In this document: in pieces, positions 19,737 to 29,485 of the stretch | Position numbering within the stretch: the stretch's first letter is position 1 | Layout: the number at the start of each line of letters is the position of its first letter | Source: an uncultured Prevotellaceae bacterium | GTDB taxonomy: Bacteria > Bacteroidota > Bacteroidia > Bacteroidales > Muribaculaceae | Direction of reading: 5' to 3' | NCBI GenBank assembly: GCA_947306175.1 | Contig: CAMZFV010000014.1 | Location: 1-64,000 of the forward strand | DNA length: 64,000 nucleotides | Notes under the pieces: model-generated | Databases searched by the model: none | What the model was told of the DNA's origin: nothing | The model's input: the letters and a program-made list of their open reading frames with translations, nothing else | Translations under genes and position numbers: made by a program

Positions 19737-20744
19737 CTATCTCTGAGAGCAGATGAGGGCGGCGAGGTCGTTGAGGAACAAGCACTGGTCGCGAGTGATG
19801 GCGTGGCGGTCGGTGTGGTAGGGCCATGGGGCCACAAGCAATACCTGGCCGCTGGCACAGGCGTCGAACATCTCTCCACCGGGTTTCCACATTGGGGAGA
19901 ATCCGTTTTCAAGTAATTGGATGAAGGGGAATCCTGCTGCCTGAATCATATCCATTACGTCTTTCTCGCCTTGGCTGATGCGGGGTGAGACGAGTACGGC
20001 ACCACGTTGCGCCATCATCAGGAACCGCATTATCGTGCGCTCCTTTTCTGCTGCGGTCATATTGCGATGACATTTCACAGCAACTTTATTGGGATTATCG
20101 AGCAGAAAGCGGTTTCCCATAACGGCCACTATCTGGTCGCCGATCTTGACTTCCTGTTGTGTTCTAAAGAAATCGGGGTGGTTACGCTTGATCCACAGAC
20201 GGCGTGGGTTGTCTTTCAGGTATCTGAACATAGTATTGAGCTGGCCTTTACTTTGCAGGATGCGGTCATTGTACCCTTCTTCCCAAATGGGAGACAATGA
20301 CAGTTCTTTCATCACTCGGTTGCATCCGACCTTGAAGCCGTTGATAACCTGACCCAGGTGCCGAGGCAATTGCTCTGTCACTTGAATGATGCCATGCAGG
20401 TGGTCAGGCATGAACTGCAGGGATAGTAATCTAATTTGGGGGTAGAATTGGGGTATCTCGCGCCAGCACTGAGCGATGCGTTCCCCGAGTGGAGATGGGC
20501 TGAACCAAGGCTGAGGGTGGTCTTTGTCAGGGTCAACGACCTTACCGAGCAATGGCCTGCGGTTGTTGACAACAAGCGTGATCATGTAGATGCATGGCGA
20601 CTGGTAGTCGTGATGGTCATGCCGCCGTTTCATGGACTGGTGTCGACCCAGTTCGGGGTGGGCGGCCAGCCAGCGCCGCTTCTTCTCACTTAATGCCATT
20701 GTAACTCTTTCTAAACCGAGGCACAGCCTCGGCCCACGGGACAT
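19737..20744 (-). mobile_element. REP-associated tyrosine transposase (RAYT, Y1/IS200-like family)
   Basis: Y1 transposase features: CIYMITLVVNNRRPLLGKV, QFMPDHLHGIIQVTEQLPRHLGQVINGFKVGCNR (HxH motif), followed by a C-terminal extension; flanked by REP-like palindromes. Confidence 0.85.
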
Positions 20745-20785
20745 GTCGCGGTGTCATTGTCCTGTGGACCAAGGCTGTGCCTTGG
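20716..20785. repeat. BIME-like inverted pair of REP palindromes
   Basis: ccgaggcacagcctcgg (20716-20732) and ccaaggctgtgccttgg (20769-20785), separated by ccacgggacatg...gtcctgtgg which is itself an inverted repeat. Confidence 0.75.
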
Positions 20786-20790
20786 TAATA

Positions 20791-22851
20791 TTACTTCTCG
20801 ATGCGGATGCGGGCGTCGACGGCGGTGACATGGTCGGGGCCTGCCAGCAACGGGTTGATGTCCATCTCCTTGATTTCAGGAGCGTAGTGCAGCATGGTCG
20901 AGAGGCGCATGATGATTTTCACATAGAGTTCCTCGTTTAGGCCCTTCTTGCCGCGGGTGCCTTGGATGATCTTGTAACCCTTGAGCGAGCGCACCATGCG
21001 TTCAGCCTCGGGTTGCGACAGGGGAGCGAGGCCAAACTGCACGTCCTTCAATACCTCGACGAAGATACCGCCCAGACCGCACAGCACGTTGTGGCCGAAC
21101 TTCTCCTCGTACTTGGCGCCGATGAACAGTTCGGTGCCGCTGATCATCTTCTGGATCATCACGGCGGTGGCATCGGGAATCTGCATCATGCGGTCAAACT
21201 CAGCGATGAGTTGGGCATCGTCCTTGACGTTGAGTGTCACGCCGCCCACGTCGCTCTTGTGAACGGGGCCAACGACCTTGACAACAATGGGATAGCCCAT
21301 TTCGCGGGCTGCGGCAACGAGCTCGTCACGGTTGGCCGATACCTTCTCGGGAACAACGGGAATGGCGGCTGCCTGCAATAGGGCGCGCACCTGGTCGGGA
21401 GCGATGTAGCCGTCCTCCTTGATGCCGTCGATGATGGTGCGTACAGCCTTAAGGTCAACTTCGGGGCAGAGGTTGTCGGTGGGGGCGGGCTTGGGCGTGT
21501 TGATGACGCGGATCATGGCTTCGGCCATATTCACCTCGTCGGCAAAATTCACGTGACCCTTGTCGATGAATTCCTTCACCTCGCGGCTGGCGGTGTTCTG
21601 GCTAGGCATCACGGGGAAGATGGGTTTCTTGCAGGTGAGGATTTTCTCGTGCAGCATGTTATAGGCGTCGTCGCAGGGTACCAAGCCCGGAGTGCCGAAG
21701 ATGACCACGATGGCGTCCACGTTGTCGTAGCGCTTCTCGCAGTAGTCGATGCAGATGCCCAAGTGCTCGGGAGTGCCCGTTGCCAGGACGTCGATGGGGT
21801 TGGCTACCGATGAGCCGGGATAGAGCTGTGCCTTGAGCTCCTCGCCCACCTTCGGGTCGAGCAGGGGCACGTTCATTCCGCCCTTAGAGAGGGCATCGGT
21901 CAGCATCACGCCAGGGCCGCCAGCGTGGGTGATGATGGCGACATTGCGGCCTGTCACCTCAGGCAGCGTGAGCACGCAGCCGACGGTGGTCAGCTCCTCA
22001 CGCGAGTAGCAGCGTACGATGCCGGCCTTGCGGAACAGGGCATCAACGGCGGTGTCGCTTGATGCGATGGCACCAGTGTGGCTCGATGCGGCGCGGCTAC
22101 CGCTTTCGCTCGAACCTGACTTGACGGCGGCGATGCGGCAACCCTTGCTGATGAGTGAGCGGGCATGCTTGAGCAGGCGCTCGGGATGGGAAATATTCTC
22201 GATATAGAGCAACTTGACCTTAGAGTCACGCTCGGGGTCAAAGTGTTCATCCATGTATTGGAGCACGTCCTCGATGCCGATTTGCTTGCCATTGCCGATG
22301 GACCAAACGCTGTTAAACTGTAGACCCTTGCTCACGCCCGAATCGATGATGAACACGGCAGTAGCGCCCGAGCCGCTGATGAAGTCAGCACCCTTGGGGC
22401 TCAAGGCGGGGATGGGCAGGGTGAACACGCTGTGATGGTTGGTGGTCAGCAGGCCAATGCAGTTGGGGCCGATGAGGGCGGCACCATATTTCTCGCAGGT
22501 GTCCAGGATGTGCTGCTCGAGCAAGGCACCCTCGTGGGTCTCCTCGCCAAAGCCGGCGCTGATGATGATGAACGCCCTGACGCCCTTGTGCTCGGTCAGG
22601 TAGTCAACATACTCGGGGCAGTACTTTGCTGCCACAACCAGGATGGCCAGGTCGGCGTTGGGCAGGTCCTTCATGTCGTGATGGGCCTGGATGCCTTGCA
22701 CCACGTCCTCCTTGGGGTTGAGGACATAAAGGTCACCTTTGAAACCGCCCTGCTTGAGGTTGCGCACGATAGCGCCACCGGGCTTCTGCTCGTTGTTGCT
22801 GCCGCCAATGACGACAATACTCTTGGGATTCAGTAATTGCTGGTTAATCAT
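20791..22851 (-). CDS. ADP-forming acetate/acyl-CoA ligase, fused alpha/beta subunits
   Basis: 686 aa; CoA-binding domain (SIVVIGGSNNEQKPGGAIVRNLKQGGFKG), ligase domain with AASSHTGAIA, ATP-grasp C-terminus (YPIVVKVVGPVHKSDVGGV). Confidence 0.93.
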   Translation of the reverse strand: MINQQLLNPKSIVVIGGSNNEQKPGGAIVRNLKQGGFKGDLYVLNPKEDVVQGIQAHHDMKDLPNADLAILVVAAKYCPEYVDYLTEHKGVRAFIIISAGFGEETHEGALLEQHILDTCEKYGAALIGPNCIGLLTTNHHSVFTLPIPALSPKGADFISGSGATAVFIIDSGVSKGLQFNSVWSIGNGKQIGIEDVLQYMDEHFDPERDSKVKLLYIENISHPERLLKHARSLISKGCRIAAVKSGSSESGSRAASSHTGAIASSDTAVDALFRKAGIVRCYSREELTTVGCVLTLPEVTGRNVAIITHAGGPGVMLTDALSKGGMNVPLLDPKVGEELKAQLYPGSSVANPIDVLATGTPEHLGICIDYCEKRYDNVDAIVVIFGTPGLVPCDDAYNMLHEKILTCKKPIFPVMPSQNTASREVKEFIDKGHVNFADEVNMAEAMIRVINTPKPAPTDNLCPEVDLKAVRTIIDGIKEDGYIAPDQVRALLQAAAIPVVPEKVSANRDELVAAAREMGYPIVVKVVGPVHKSDVGGVTLNVKDDAQLIAEFDRMMQIPDATAVMIQKMISGTELFIGAKYEEKFGHNVLCGLGGIFVEVLKDVQFGLAPLSQPEAERMVRSLKGYKIIQGTRGKKGLNEELYVKIIMRLSTMLHYAPEIKEMDINPLLAGPDHVTAVDARIRIEK

Positions 22852-22895
22852 TATATTTTAGTTTTTAATTGTTTATGTTCTCGCTAATTCGGGTG

Positions 22896-22903
22896 CAAAG
22901 GTA
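22896..22903 (-). promoter_or_regulatory. Bacteroidetes-type -7 element (TACCTTTG) upstream of the acyl-CoA ligase
   Basis: caaaggta on + strand, about 45 nt upstream of the start. Confidence 0.6.
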
Positions 22904-23054
22904 GTGCAAGTCGAGGGGAATACCAAATTTATTTGACTATTCCCAAGGCGCAGCCTACCTTCGCCGCATGCGGCAAAGGTAATCAAAATTCCCTTAACCC
23001 ACAACCCTGCTCTTTACCAATAACTGAAAATGGGCTTGACGGCCTGAAATCAAT

Positions 23055-23882
23055 CTACAGGGTGGGCAATTCGGCTGTGCCTTCAAAGGCGATTGTTGCC
23101 GGACCGCTCAGATAAACATGGCCGTCCGCCTCGCGCCAGTCGATGTCTAGGGTGCCACCGTCCATGATGATGAGTGATTGACGACCGCAGCGCCCCGTGA
23201 TGGCAGCAGCCACAGCGGTCGCGCAGGCGCCGGTGCCACAAGCCATGGTGATGCCGCTACCGCGTTCCCACACGCGCACTCGGATGCCATCCTCCCTGAC
23301 CTGGGCAAACTCGATGTTGCAACGCTCAGGGAAACGGGAATGATGCTCCAGACGAGAACCCTCGCGGGTCACGTCTACAGCGTCGATATCGTCAACAAAG
23401 ATGACGTAATGCGGGTTGCCTATCGAGACAAACACGCCGTCGGGCAGCGTTTCGCCGTCGGTCAAGAACAGGCTCTCATCTTCAAGTATGGGAGCCATCA
23501 TATCCACAGTCACGCGCTCGACGATGCCATTATCGTTAACAGTCAGGTCTAGGATCTTGATGCCCGATGCTGTTTTCAGGCGGATTTGCCGCTTGTCGGT
23601 CATGCCGCGCTCATAGACGTATTTGCCGATGCAGCGGCTGGCGTTGCCGCACATGAGCCCCTCGGAACCATCGGCGTTGAAAATGCGCATCGTGAAGTCG
23701 GCATCAGGCGTTGGTGACTTGCCGATAAGCACCAGACCGTCGCTGCCGATGCCAAAGTGGTAACGGCTCCAGGCGATGGAGACAGCCTCGGGATTCTCGA
23801 TAGGGTAGAGGGAAGTGTCCACAAAGATGTAGTCATTTCCCACACCGTGCATCTTGATAAAATGGATTGTCTGATTCATCAT
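23055..23882 (-). CDS. dapF: Diaminopimelate epimerase
   Basis: [47 protein letters not shown]; track start 23903 is TTG, ATG at 23882/23879 more likely. Confidence 0.96.
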   Translation of the reverse strand: MMNQTIHFIKMHGVGNDYIFVDTSLYPIENPEAVSIAWSRYHFGIGSDGLVLIGKSPTPDADFTMRIFNADGSEGLMCGNASRCIGKYVYERGMTDKRQIRLKTASGIKILDLTVNDNGIVERVTVDMMAPILEDESLFLTDGETLPDGVFVSIGNPHYVIFVDDIDAVDVTREGSRLEHHSRFPERCNIEFAQVREDGIRVRVWERGSGITMACGTGACATAVAAAITGRCGRQSLIIMDGGTLDIDWREADGHVYLSGPATIAFEGTAELPTL

Positions 23883-23987
23883 ATTTTGAATTAAGGTTTG
23901 CAAAAGTAATCATAATTCAGAAAAATACCCTAATTTTGCCGCCAGATTTATCAATACTTATTCTCCTTAAATCAAAAATAGACTCTA

Positions 23988-25175
23988 ATGCCAAAATATA
24001 ATTTTGACAAATACATTGATCGACGTGGCACCCATTGTAAAAAAGTTGACATGTTGGATGACGTCTTTGGACGTCACGATTTGCTCCCCTTGTGGATAGC
24101 TGACATGGACTTCCCTGTGTGTCCCGAAATCAGTGATGCTCTGGTATCGCGGTTCGGTGACCATCCCATTTACGGATACACACTTCCGTATGACGAGTAT
24201 TGGCAATCGATTATCGACTGGCAACGTCGTCGCAACGGATTCGAAATCAGCCGAGAAGAGATGACATTCATGCCTGGTGGAATGCCTGCCCTGGGCATGG
24301 TCCTCAACTTCTACACCAGTCCCGGTGATCGCGTGGTGCTACAAGAGCCTGTGTACTACGACTTCAAGGATGTAATTGAAGGGAACCGTCGATTAGCGGT
24401 GCGTAACAATCTTGTACCCACTGGTGATCATTTCTATCGAATGGACCTTGACGACCTGGAGCGTGTTTTCATTGAGCAGAAACCGCGACTCATGATCGTA
24501 TGCAACCCGCAGAATCCTATAGGCATCGTGTGGAAAAAAGAAGAACTGCAACAAGTCGCTGCACTGGCTCGCAAGCATAATGTGATCATCTTCAGTGACG
24601 AGGTGTTCGGTGACATGACACTCTTTGGGCACAAGCACATCCCACTGGCGACAGTGAGCGAAGATGCGGCAGCTGTGACCATTACCTGTGGATCACCTGG
24701 AAAGACATTCAATATTCCAGGTGTAAAAAGCACTTGGCTGGTCATCAAGAACCCGGAATTGCGTCAGGAATTCTATCGTTGGGTAGAGGTGAACGAGTTG
24801 TGCAATGCCAATATCACGGCACTGCTCGCCACCGAGGTGGGTTATCGTCGTTGTGAGCCTTGGCTCGAGGCTTGCAAGCAATATATTGAGCAGAATGTTC
24901 TCTATGTTGCTCAATTCTGCAAAGAACACATCCCCAGCATATATGCCATCAAGCCGCAAGCGTCGTTCTTGATGTGGCTCGACTGCAGGCGATTAGGACT
25001 TGATCATGCCGAACTGGTGCGTTTCTTTGCCGAAGAAGCACATCTTGGTCTCAATAATGGCGAAATATATGGCGTTCCAGGCTATTGCCACATGCGACTA
25101 AATGTAGGAACTCCGCGTCAACGCCTTGAGCAGGCTATGCACCAGCTTGAGGCCGCCGTCAACGCCATGAAATAA
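23988..25175 (+). CDS. PatB/MalY-type PLP-dependent aminotransferase / C-S lyase
   Basis: KYIDRRGTHCKKVDMLDDVFGRHDLLPLWIADMDFPVCPEI typical of MalY/PatB; SPGKTFNIPGVKSTW PLP lysine region. Confidence 0.9.
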   Translation: MPKYNFDKYIDRRGTHCKKVDMLDDVFGRHDLLPLWIADMDFPVCPEISDALVSRFGDHPIYGYTLPYDEYWQSIIDWQRRRNGFEISREEMTFMPGGMPALGMVLNFYTSPGDRVVLQEPVYYDFKDVIEGNRRLAVRNNLVPTGDHFYRMDLDDLERVFIEQKPRLMIVCNPQNPIGIVWKKEELQQVAALARKHNVIIFSDEVFGDMTLFGHKHIPLATVSEDAAAVTITCGSPGKTFNIPGVKSTWLVIKNPELRQEFYRWVEVNELCNANITALLATEVGYRRCEPWLEACKQYIEQNVLYVAQFCKEHIPSIYAIKPQASFLMWLDCRRLGLDHAELVRFFAEEAHLGLNNGEIYGVPGYCHMRLNVGTPRQRLEQAMHQLEAAVNAMK

Positions 25176-25202
25176 TCCCATCATTTGAAATCGATCATAA
25201 AC

Positions 25203-25236
25203 GGAAAGGAGACAGCCATATCTGCCTCCTTTTCTT
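25203..25236 (+). terminator. Putative intrinsic terminator
   Basis: ggaaaggagacag ccatat ctgcctccttttc stem then T-rich. Confidence 0.6.
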
Positions 25237-25359
25237 GTGATATTGGTCAAAAATCCTTAAAAATTTTGTGGGATGCAGATTAATGTATAACTTTGTGGTT
25301 TGAAAGAGACTTCTAATACTTACTTAAAAATAGATAAATACTAGTTAAACCTTATAATA

Positions 25360-26970
25360 ATGAGAAAGTTACTCTTAGGTGATGAGGCTATCGCCCAGGG
25401 CGCGCTTGACGCGGGTCTGAGCGGTGTGTATGCCTATCCAGGTACTCCTTCGACCGAGATCACGGAGTACATTCAGAATTCTAAGTTAGCGGTGGAACGC
25501 AACGTTCATCGCCGCTGGTGTACTAATGAGAAGACGGCTATGGAGGCTGCCCTGGGTATGTCCTTCATGGGCAAGCGTGCGCTGGTCTGCATGAAGCATG
25601 TGGGCTTGAACGTGTGCGCCGACCCGTTCGTTAACTCGGGCATGACGGGTGTGAACGGCGGTCTGGTGGTCCTCGTGGCCGACGACCCCTCGATGCACTC
25701 CTCCCAGGACGAGCAGGACAGCCGCTTCTATGGCAAGTTCGCGATGATTCCCACGCTGGAGCCCAACACTCAGCAGGAGGCCTATGACATGATGGAGAAG
25801 GCCTATGAACTGAGCGAGGAGGTATGCCTCCCCGTGCTCATGCGCGTAACCACCCGCATGGCCCACAGCCGTGCTGTGGTTGAGGTGAAAGAGACTCCCC
25901 GTGCCGAGAACGAGTTGAACTATGACGCCAAGGCCAGCCACTGGGTATTGCTCCCCGGCAACGCCATCAAGCGCAATATCACTGTTACGGGCCAGCAGGC
26001 TGACCTCGAGGATCGCGCTGTCAAGAGCGAGTACAACAAGTATATCGACGGTGCCGACCACTCGATGGGCGTTATCGCCACTGGTATCGCTTACAACTAC
26101 CTGATGGAGTGCTACCCCGATGGTTGCCCCTATCCCGTGCTGAAGATCAGCCAGTATCCCATGCCCAAGGAACTCATCCGCCGCATGACTGCTGAGTGTG
26201 ACGCCGTGCTTATCGCCGAGGAAGGCCAGCCCTTCGTCGAGGATCTGGTGCGTGGTGTGATGCCTGGCAATGCCGTGATTAAGGGTCGCCTCACTGGTGA
26301 GCTGCCCCGTACGGGCGAGTTGAGCCCCGATGCCCTGAAGATGGCTCTGGGTCTTCCTGTTAGCGAGGGTTATCCCAGCTGCGAGAATGTCGCTCCGCGT
26401 CCCCCCGCACTGTGCCAGGGTTGCGGTCACCGCGACGTTTACACTGCCCTGAACGAGGTACTGAAGGAGTATCCCAATGCACGCGTGTTTGGTGACATCG
26501 GTTGCTATACGCTCGGTTTCATGCCTCCCTTCAAGGCTATCCATTCCTGTGTTGACATGGGTGCCAGCATTACCATGGCCAAGGGTGCTGCCGATGCCGG
26601 TCAGTGGCCCGCCGTTGCCATCATCGGTGACTCGACCTTCACCCACTCGGGTATGACGGGTCTGCTCGATGCCATCAACGAGAATGCCAACATCACCGTC
26701 ATCATCAGCGACAACCTCACCACCGGTATGACGGGTGGTCAGGACTCGGCAGGCACCAACAAGTTTGAGGCCATCTGCCGTGGCTTGGGTATGACCGACG
26801 AGCACCTGAAGGTGGTTGTTCCCCTGCCCAAGAACATGCCCGAGATCACGCAAGTGATGCGTGACGAGATCAACTACCGCGGCACCAGCGTGATTATCCC
26901 GCGCCGCGAGTGCATGCAAACATTACAACGTCATCTCAAACAAAAGAAAGCACAGGAGGCAAAGCAATGA
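25360..26970 (+). CDS. iorA: Indolepyruvate:ferredoxin oxidoreductase alpha subunit
   Basis: 536 aa; TPP-enzyme alpha (YPGTPSTEITEYI, GDIGCYTLGFMPPF, MGASITMAKGAA, IGDSTFTHSGMTGL); C-terminal ferredoxin domain not seen. Confidence 0.92.
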   Translation: MRKLLLGDEAIAQGALDAGLSGVYAYPGTPSTEITEYIQNSKLAVERNVHRRWCTNEKTAMEAALGMSFMGKRALVCMKHVGLNVCADPFVNSGMTGVNGGLVVLVADDPSMHSSQDEQDSRFYGKFAMIPTLEPNTQQEAYDMMEKAYELSEEVCLPVLMRVTTRMAHSRAVVEVKETPRAENELNYDAKASHWVLLPGNAIKRNITVTGQQADLEDRAVKSEYNKYIDGADHSMGVIATGIAYNYLMECYPDGCPYPVLKISQYPMPKELIRRMTAECDAVLIAEEGQPFVEDLVRGVMPGNAVIKGRLTGELPRTGELSPDALKMALGLPVSEGYPSCENVAPRPPALCQGCGHRDVYTALNEVLKEYPNARVFGDIGCYTLGFMPPFKAIHSCVDMGASITMAKGAADAGQWPAVAIIGDSTFTHSGMTGLLDAINENANITVIISDNLTTGMTGGQDSAGTNKFEAICRGLGMTDEHLKVVVPLPKNMPEITQVMRDEINYRGTSVIIPRRECMQTLQRHLKQKKAQEAKQ

Positions 26971-27539
26971 AAACTGATATCATCCTTTGCGGCGTGGGCG
27001 GACAAGGTATCCTCTCCATCGCCACCGTGATTGGCGAAGCAGCCATGCACGAGAATCTTTATATCAAGCAGGCCGAGGTTCACGGTATGTCGCAGCGTGG
27101 CGGTGACGTGCAGTCCAACCTGCGCATCAGCAGCAACCCCATCCACAGCGACCTGATCGCTAAAGGCTCGGCCGACGTGATCATCTCGATGGAGCCGATG
27201 GAGGCCCTGCGCTATCTGCCTTTCCTGAGCAAGGAGGGCTGGATCATCACTTCGAGCAAACCCTTTGTGAACATCCCCAACTATCCCGAGATAGAAACCG
27301 TGATGGCCGACCTGGCCAAGGTGAAGAACGTCATCACCCTCGACATCGAGCAGCTGGCCAAGGATAACGAGATTCCCCGCTCGGCCAACGTCATCCTGCT
27401 GGGTGCTGCCCAAAAGGCCCTCGGCATCGAGTATGACAAGTTGGAGAACGCCATCCGCCGCGTCTTTGGCCGCAAGGGCGACGCCGTGGTTGACGCCAAC
27501 CTCAAGGCGCTTGCCATCGGAAAGGAGGCCCAGCGATGA
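26967..27539 (+). CDS. iorB: Indolepyruvate:ferredoxin oxidoreductase beta subunit
   Basis: MKTDIILCGVGGQGILSIATVIGEAAM...EVHGMSQRGGDVQSNLRI; ATGA overlap with iorA (track start 26910 too early). Confidence 0.93.
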   Translation: MKTDIILCGVGGQGILSIATVIGEAAMHENLYIKQAEVHGMSQRGGDVQSNLRISSNPIHSDLIAKGSADVIISMEPMEALRYLPFLSKEGWIITSSKPFVNIPNYPEIETVMADLAKVKNVITLDIEQLAKDNEIPRSANVILLGAAQKALGIEYDKLENAIRRVFGRKGDAVVDANLKALAIGKEAQR

Positions 27540-28852
27540 GACCCACACCCATTAGCCGCGAGATCATCGACCGCGCGATTGACGAGTATGGCATCATCGA
27601 CTATGCCAACGCCACCATCCGTGAGGTGAAAGCCATCGCTGAGCGTGCCGAGCGTGAGTCGGGACAGGAATTTATCAAGATGGAAATGGGTATCCCCGGA
27701 CTGCCCGCTGCCAAAATCGGTGTCGAAGCACAGATTAAGGCCTTGCAGAACGGCTGTGCCCGTCTGTATCCCGCCCTGCCCGGTGAGCCCATGATCAAGG
27801 AGGCCACCTCCCGTTTCATCAAGGCATTCATCGACATTGACATTCCTGCCGAGTGCTGCATCCCCACCGTAGGATCGATGCAGGGAACCTTCGCCTCGTT
27901 GCTCACCATCACCCAGAGCAACAAGAAGAAAAACAAAGCCCTGTTCATCGACCCCGGCTTCCCCGTGCAGAAACTCCAGCTGGAGATCCAGGACGTCCCC
28001 TACGAGACATTCGACATCTACGAGTTCCGTGGCGCCAAGTTGCGTGCTAAACTCGAGGAGTACATGGCCAAGGGCGACGTGTGCTGCCTGATTTACAGCA
28101 ACCCCAACAATCCCGCTTGGATTTGCTTGACCGACGAGGAATTGAAGGACATCGGTGAGTTGGCCACCAAGTATGACGTGATTGTGCTTGAGGATTTGGC
28201 TTACTTTGCCATGGACTTCCGTCTGGACATCAGCAAGCCCTTTGAGCCGCCCTTCCAGCCCAGTGTGGCCAAATATACCGACAACTACATCATGCACATC
28301 AGTGGCAGCAAGGCGTTCTCCTATGCCGGCGAGCGCATCGCGATGACCTGCATCAGTCCGGCCATCTTCAACCGCCACTATCCCGATTTGTCGGCCCGTT
28401 ACGATGGTCTGCCCTTCGGCAAGGTGTTCATCACCCGCACGCTTTATGCCCTGTCCTCGGGAACGAGCCACAGTGCCCAGTATGCCTTGGCAGCCATCAT
28501 GGATGCCGCCAGCAACGGTGAGTACCACTTCCGTGACGACGTCATCGTTTATGGTCAGCGTGCCCACAAGTTGAAGGAGATTTTCACGCGCCACGGTTTC
28601 CGTATCGTTTATGGTATGGACGGTGACCAGCCCATTGCCGATGGCTTCTACTTCACCATTGGCTACGGCAACATGACCAGCGGTCAGTTGGCCCGCGAGT
28701 TGATGTACTACGGTGTGAGCGCCATCTGCCTTGCCACAACCGGCTCGTGGCAGGAAGGCCTGCGCGTTTGCACTTCGTTCATCCAGGATCATCAGTATAA
28801 AATCCTTGACGAGCGCATGGCCATCTTTGCCGAGAACAATCCCATCGAGTAA
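27536..28852 (+). CDS. Class I/II PLP-dependent aminotransferase
   Basis: 438 aa; YSNPNNPAWICLTDEEL, SGSKAFSYAGERIAM; overlaps the iorB stop. Confidence 0.9.
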   Translation: MRPTPISREIIDRAIDEYGIIDYANATIREVKAIAERAERESGQEFIKMEMGIPGLPAAKIGVEAQIKALQNGCARLYPALPGEPMIKEATSRFIKAFIDIDIPAECCIPTVGSMQGTFASLLTITQSNKKKNKALFIDPGFPVQKLQLEIQDVPYETFDIYEFRGAKLRAKLEEYMAKGDVCCLIYSNPNNPAWICLTDEELKDIGELATKYDVIVLEDLAYFAMDFRLDISKPFEPPFQPSVAKYTDNYIMHISGSKAFSYAGERIAMTCISPAIFNRHYPDLSARYDGLPFGKVFITRTLYALSSGTSHSAQYALAAIMDAASNGEYHFRDDVIVYGQRAHKLKEIFTRHGFRIVYGMDGDQPIADGFYFTIGYGNMTSGQLARELMYYGVSAICLATTGSWQEGLRVCTSFIQDHQYKILDERMAIFAENNPIE

Positions 28853-28904
28853 TCGACGATGACCTGTTAAGAAACTGTATTTTATTTGATACACGCGCGT
28901 TCAA

Positions 28905-28938
28905 TGCGGGAGTCCCTAAAACGACTCCCGCATTTTTT
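28905..28938 (+). terminator. Intrinsic terminator of the ior operon
   Basis: tgcgggagt ccctaaaacg actcccgca tttttt. Confidence 0.9.
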
Positions 28939-28939
28939 A

Positions 28940-29125
28940 TCCCCATCTTGCTTTTCAAGTCCTCCGTTTTCTCCTGAACCTGCTTGATGTGATGTTCTGC
29001 TCCCAAGGCCCTCTCTTCTGGAATGGCCAGAGCCTTGAGATAGTGCTCTATCGCCTTGCCGTAGTAACCAGTATTATCATAAAAACGGCTGATGTCACTG
29101 TTGATTGAAGGGGTGTTGGCGGGGC
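28940..29125 (-). pseudogene. C-terminal remnant of a kinesin-light-chain-type TPR protein
   Basis: Minus-strand frame reads PSINSDISRFYDNTGYYGKAIEHYLKALAIPEERALGAEHHIKQVQEKTEDLKSKMGIK with no proper start or stop. Confidence 0.55.
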
Positions 29126-29229
29126 AGGCAATGTGTATTTTTATCTTTAAAAATAGTAGATTTTTTATGTTTTTTTACTGAAGCTGGTGATTTTTGTGGC
29201 GATTGTTCCGTAAGATAATAAAAAGGTAC

Positions 29230-29237
29230 TACTTTTG
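29230..29237 (+). promoter_or_regulatory. Putative -7 element (TACTTTTG) retained upstream of RND remnant
   Basis: Matches TAnnTTTG about 50 nt upstream of the ATG at 29287. Confidence 0.5.
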
Positions 29238-29286
29238 TAATTTATATAGATGTGAAAGTTACATCAAGGTTTGTTTTTAAACTAAT

Positions 29287-29485
29287 ATGAGAGAAAACAA
29301 TGTTTTGAAATGGATGGCCCTGTTCATCGTGATTGCTATAATGAACGCTTGCGGTGTTGACATCCCCAAGGAGACGGAGTCGTCTTTTGAAACGATGGTA
29401 GTGGACACGACCGATATCGAGTCACCGATGAAATTCAGCGCCAAAATGAAAGGACGCGCCGACGTGACGATTTCGCCCCAGGTGA
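29287..29485 (+). pseudogene. N-terminal remnant of RND periplasmic adaptor (membrane fusion protein)
   Basis: Lipoprotein-like start ...MNACGVDIP then FSAKMKGRADVTISPQVSG, typical of AcrA/MexE-like adaptors, then abrupt loss of homology. Confidence 0.8.

Noticed and set aside
22933-23115. 60-aa plus-strand ORF between the acyl-CoA ligase and dapF
   Set aside because: Overlaps the dapF 3' end in antisense and lacks coding features.
25486-26919. 477-aa minus-strand ORF over iorA
   Set aside because: Antisense shadow of a clear iorA; His/Val-rich low-similarity translation.
27281-28894. 537-aa minus-strand ORF over iorB/aminotransferase
   Set aside because: Spans two well-supported plus-strand genes and a terminator; shadow ORF.
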